This document shows positions 62,351-64,000 of a DNA stretch of 64,000 nt, piece by piece. Source of the DNA: Prauserella_A sp040645195 (lineage in GTDB: Bacteria > Actinomycetota > Actinomycetes > Mycobacteriales > Pseudonocardiaceae); the NCBI RefSeq assembly GCF_040645195.1, contig NZ_JBEYXW010000006.1:186001-250000 (forward strand). Direction: 5' to 3'. The stretch's first letter is position 1; every line of letters begins with the position of its first letter. Made by a program: the position numbers and the translations under genes. Under the pieces are notes generated by a model, which was not told where the DNA came from, made no database searches, and saw nothing but the letters and a program-made list of their open reading frames with translations.

Positions 62351-63340
62351 ATGAACAAACCCGGACACGACCTGGCGATCGAGACGTCAGGCCTGATCAA
62401 GACCTTCGGTAAGACACGCGCTGTCAACGGCATCGACCTCGCCGTCCCCGCCGGCACGGTGTACGGGGTGCTCGGCCCCAACGGTGCGGGCAAGACGACC
62501 GCCGTCAGGATGCTGGCCACCCTGCTCCGCCCCGATGGCGGTGAGGCGCGGGTGTTCGGACACGACGTGATCCACGAGGCCGACGTCGTGCGCAGCAGGG
62601 TCAGCCTCACCGGGCAGTACGCGTCGATCGACGAGGATCTGACCGGAACGGAGAACCTGGTCCTACTGGCCCGCCTGCTCGGGCATCGCAAGCCGGCGGC
62701 GCGGCGGCGGGCCGCGGGGCTGCTGGAGGCGTTCGGCCTGACCGAGGCCGCGGGCCGCCAGGTGAAGAACTACTCGGGCGGTATGCGCCGCCGGATCGAC
62801 ATCGCGGCGAGCATCATCAAGACACCCGACCTGCTGTTTCTCGACGAGCCGACGACGGGCCTCGACCCACGCAGCCGCAACCAGGTGTGGGACATCATCC
62901 GGATCATCGTTGCGCAGGGCACCACGGTGCTGCTGACGACGCAGTACCTCGATGAAGCGGATCAGCTGGCCGGCCGCATCGCGGTGATCGACCACGGCAA
63001 GGTCATCGCCGAGGGAACACCGGGCCAGCTGAAGGCCTCGGTCGGTTCCGGCTCGGTGCATGTACGGCTGCGAGATGCGACGCAGCGAGCGCAGGCCGAA
63101 GCGGTGCTGGCGCGCACGCTGGAGACCACCGTGCAGCTCGACCCGGATCCGGTCGCGCTCACTGCCCGAATTTCGGGCGATGAGTCCGGACGTGCCGCTG
63201 CCGAGCAAGCGGCACGTGCGCTTGCCGAGTTGGCGCGCGAGGGCATCACCGTCGACGACTTCTCACTCGGCCAGCCCAGCCTGGACGAGGTGTTTCTCGC
63301 GTTGACCGACCGTACGACCACGCAGGAGGTAGCGGCGTGA
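62351..63340 (+). CDS. DrrA-type ABC transporter ATPase
   Basis: The 329-residue ATPase belongs to the daunorubicin-resistance (DrrA) group: Walker A GPNGAGKTT at 42-50, signature YSGGMRRRIDIA near 140, LLFLDEPTTGLDPRSRN near 160, and the DrrA-specific C-terminus LGQPSLDEVFLALTD. ATG at 62351 has GGAAGGA upstream. The stop overlaps the GTG of a permease gene. Export of a lipid, antibiotic or other hydrophobic compound is typical; no biosynthetic genes are present to name it. Confidence 0.92.
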   Translation: MNKPGHDLAIETSGLIKTFGKTRAVNGIDLAVPAGTVYGVLGPNGAGKTTAVRMLATLLRPDGGEARVFGHDVIHEADVVRSRVSLTGQYASIDEDLTGTENLVLLARLLGHRKPAARRRAAGLLEAFGLTEAAGRQVKNYSGGMRRRIDIAASIIKTPDLLFLDEPTTGLDPRSRNQVWDIIRIIVAQGTTVLLTTQYLDEADQLAGRIAVIDHGKVIAEGTPGQLKASVGSGSVHVRLRDATQRAQAEAVLARTLETTVQLDPDPVALTARISGDESGRAAAEQAARALAELAREGITVDDFSLGQPSLDEVFLALTDRTTTQEVAA

Positions 63341-64000
63341 CCACGACCGCGACGACCAACGATTCGGCACCGGAGACGGCCTACGTGCCGGCTGCCGACA
63401 GCCTGGCCGCCGTTCTGGCGGCTGGTGAGCAGCCGCCCCGGCCGAGCGCGCTCTCGGCCTCGCTCACGTTCTCGTGGCGCACCATGTTGAAGATCAAACA
63501 CGTGCCGGAGCAGCTGTTCGACGTCACGCTGTTCCCCATCATGATGACGCTGATGTTCACCTACCTCTTCGGTGGCGCGCTCGCGGGCTCGACCGATGAG
63601 TACCTGCAATACCTGCTGCCGGGAATCCTGGTGATGAGCGTTGTGATGATCACGATGTACACCGGTGTGGGTGTCAACACCGACATCGAGAAGGGCGTTT
63701 TCGACCGGTTCCGCACGTTGCCGATCTGGCGGCCCTCGGCACTGGTCGGCGCGCTCATCGGTGACCTGTTCCGCTACACCCTGGCCTCGGTGGTCATCCT
63801 CGGGCTGGGGCTGATCATGGGCTTCCGCCCGGCGGGCGGCTTCGGAGGCGTGCTGGCCGGCATCGGGGTTCTGCTGGCCTTTTCGTTCGCCTTCTCCTGG
63901 GTCTGGACTCTGTTCGGGTTGCTGCTGCGGAGCGAACGGTCGGTGATGGGCGTGAGCATGCTCGTGCTGTTCCCGATGACGTTCCTGAGCAATGTGTTCG
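63337..64000 (+). CDS. DrrB-type ABC-2 permease (3' truncated by window edge)
   Basis: The GTG at 63337 overlaps the ATPase stop (GTGA), and the frame is open to the end of the window, 221 codons. A soluble N-terminus (1-60) is followed by membrane segments near 65-85, 100-120, 142-163 and 170-195. The ABC-2 motif area FDRFRTLPIWRPSALVGAL near residue 128 and TLFGLLLRSERSVMG near 193 are typical for DrrB. It forms the exporter with the preceding ATPase. Confidence 0.9.
   Translation, partial: MTTTATTNDSAPETAYVPAADSLAAVLAAGEQPPRPSALSASLTFSWRTMLKIKHVPEQLFDVTLFPIMMTLMFTYLFGGALAGSTDEYLQYLLPGILVMSVVMITMYTGVGVNTDIEKGVFDRFRTLPIWRPSALVGALIGDLFRYTLASVVILGLGLIMGFRPAGGFGGVLAGIGVLLAFSFAFSWVWTLFGLLLRSERSVMGVSMLVLFPMTFLSNVF

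Overview
The window is high-GC chromosomal DNA from an actinomycete. Gene families (SUF operon with SufU and SufT, Lsr2, acVLRF1, LCP, PASTA and 13E12/DUF222 proteins), frequent GTG/TTG starts, 4-base ATGA/GTGA overlaps and leaderless TANNNT promoters all fit. The gene mix points to the Pseudonocardiales; this is inference from content, not a database match. Both edges cut genes: sufB on the left and a DrrB-type permease on the right.

Layout. 0-5.2 kb: sufB-D-C-S-U-T, an iron-sulfur assembly operon. 5.2-18.1 kb: an orphan sensor kinase, a lycopene cyclase, a dgt-acVLRF1-ABC-F-HTH run related to DNA precursors and translation, a membrane mannosyltransferase-like protein, an ABC exporter with a hydrolase, an LCP cell-wall ligase and a peroxiredoxin. 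18.2-20.0 kb: a GGDEF-EAL protein whose two catalytic motifs are both degraded. 20.2-30.9 kb: a flavin monooxygenase followed by a divergent cluster resembling the Pseudomonas acyclic-terpene (Atu) and leucine (Liu) pathways: hydratase, TIGR03084, AtuA, carboxylase beta and alpha subunits, acyl-CoA dehydrogenase, a wrecked SDR and a TetR regulator, with a palindrome in the divergent promoter. 31.5-37.9 kb: a yeast-type cytosine deaminase, a second TetR gene, two more decayed SDR genes, cutA, and an acyl-CoA dehydrogenase/aminoglycoside-phosphotransferase-like kinase/MaoC/FabG operon. The same 14-bp palindrome precedes the TetR gene and this operon. 37.9-45.6 kb: a DUF998 protein, a J-domain/membrane/NERD fusion, homocysteine methyltransferase, a Ser/Thr kinase, a VanW protein and a PEBP protein. 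45.7-49.9 kb: a complete selenocysteine kit (selD divergent from tRNA-Sec, selA and selB) with no selenoprotein recognised nearby. 49.9-56.4 kb: DoxX, a LexA-box alkB, thioredoxin, a PASTA mini-protein, NUDIX, and a LexA-box truncated DUF222 gene in a stretch with several poorly coding gaps. 56.4-64 kb: a sugar-type ABC ATPase divergent from a ROK repressor, SRPBCC, HIT, lsr2, MOSC, FMN reductase and a DrrAB-type exporter.

The most unusual structures are two arrays of the same 21-bp degenerate repeat (near 5.2 kb and 30.9-31.5 kb). Both lie between convergent genes, and both switch orientation in the middle, so each array is a large inverted repeat. Other points of interest are the paired TetR operators, three neighbouring SDR pseudogenes, two LexA boxes in a damage-related stretch, and the J-domain/NERD fusion.
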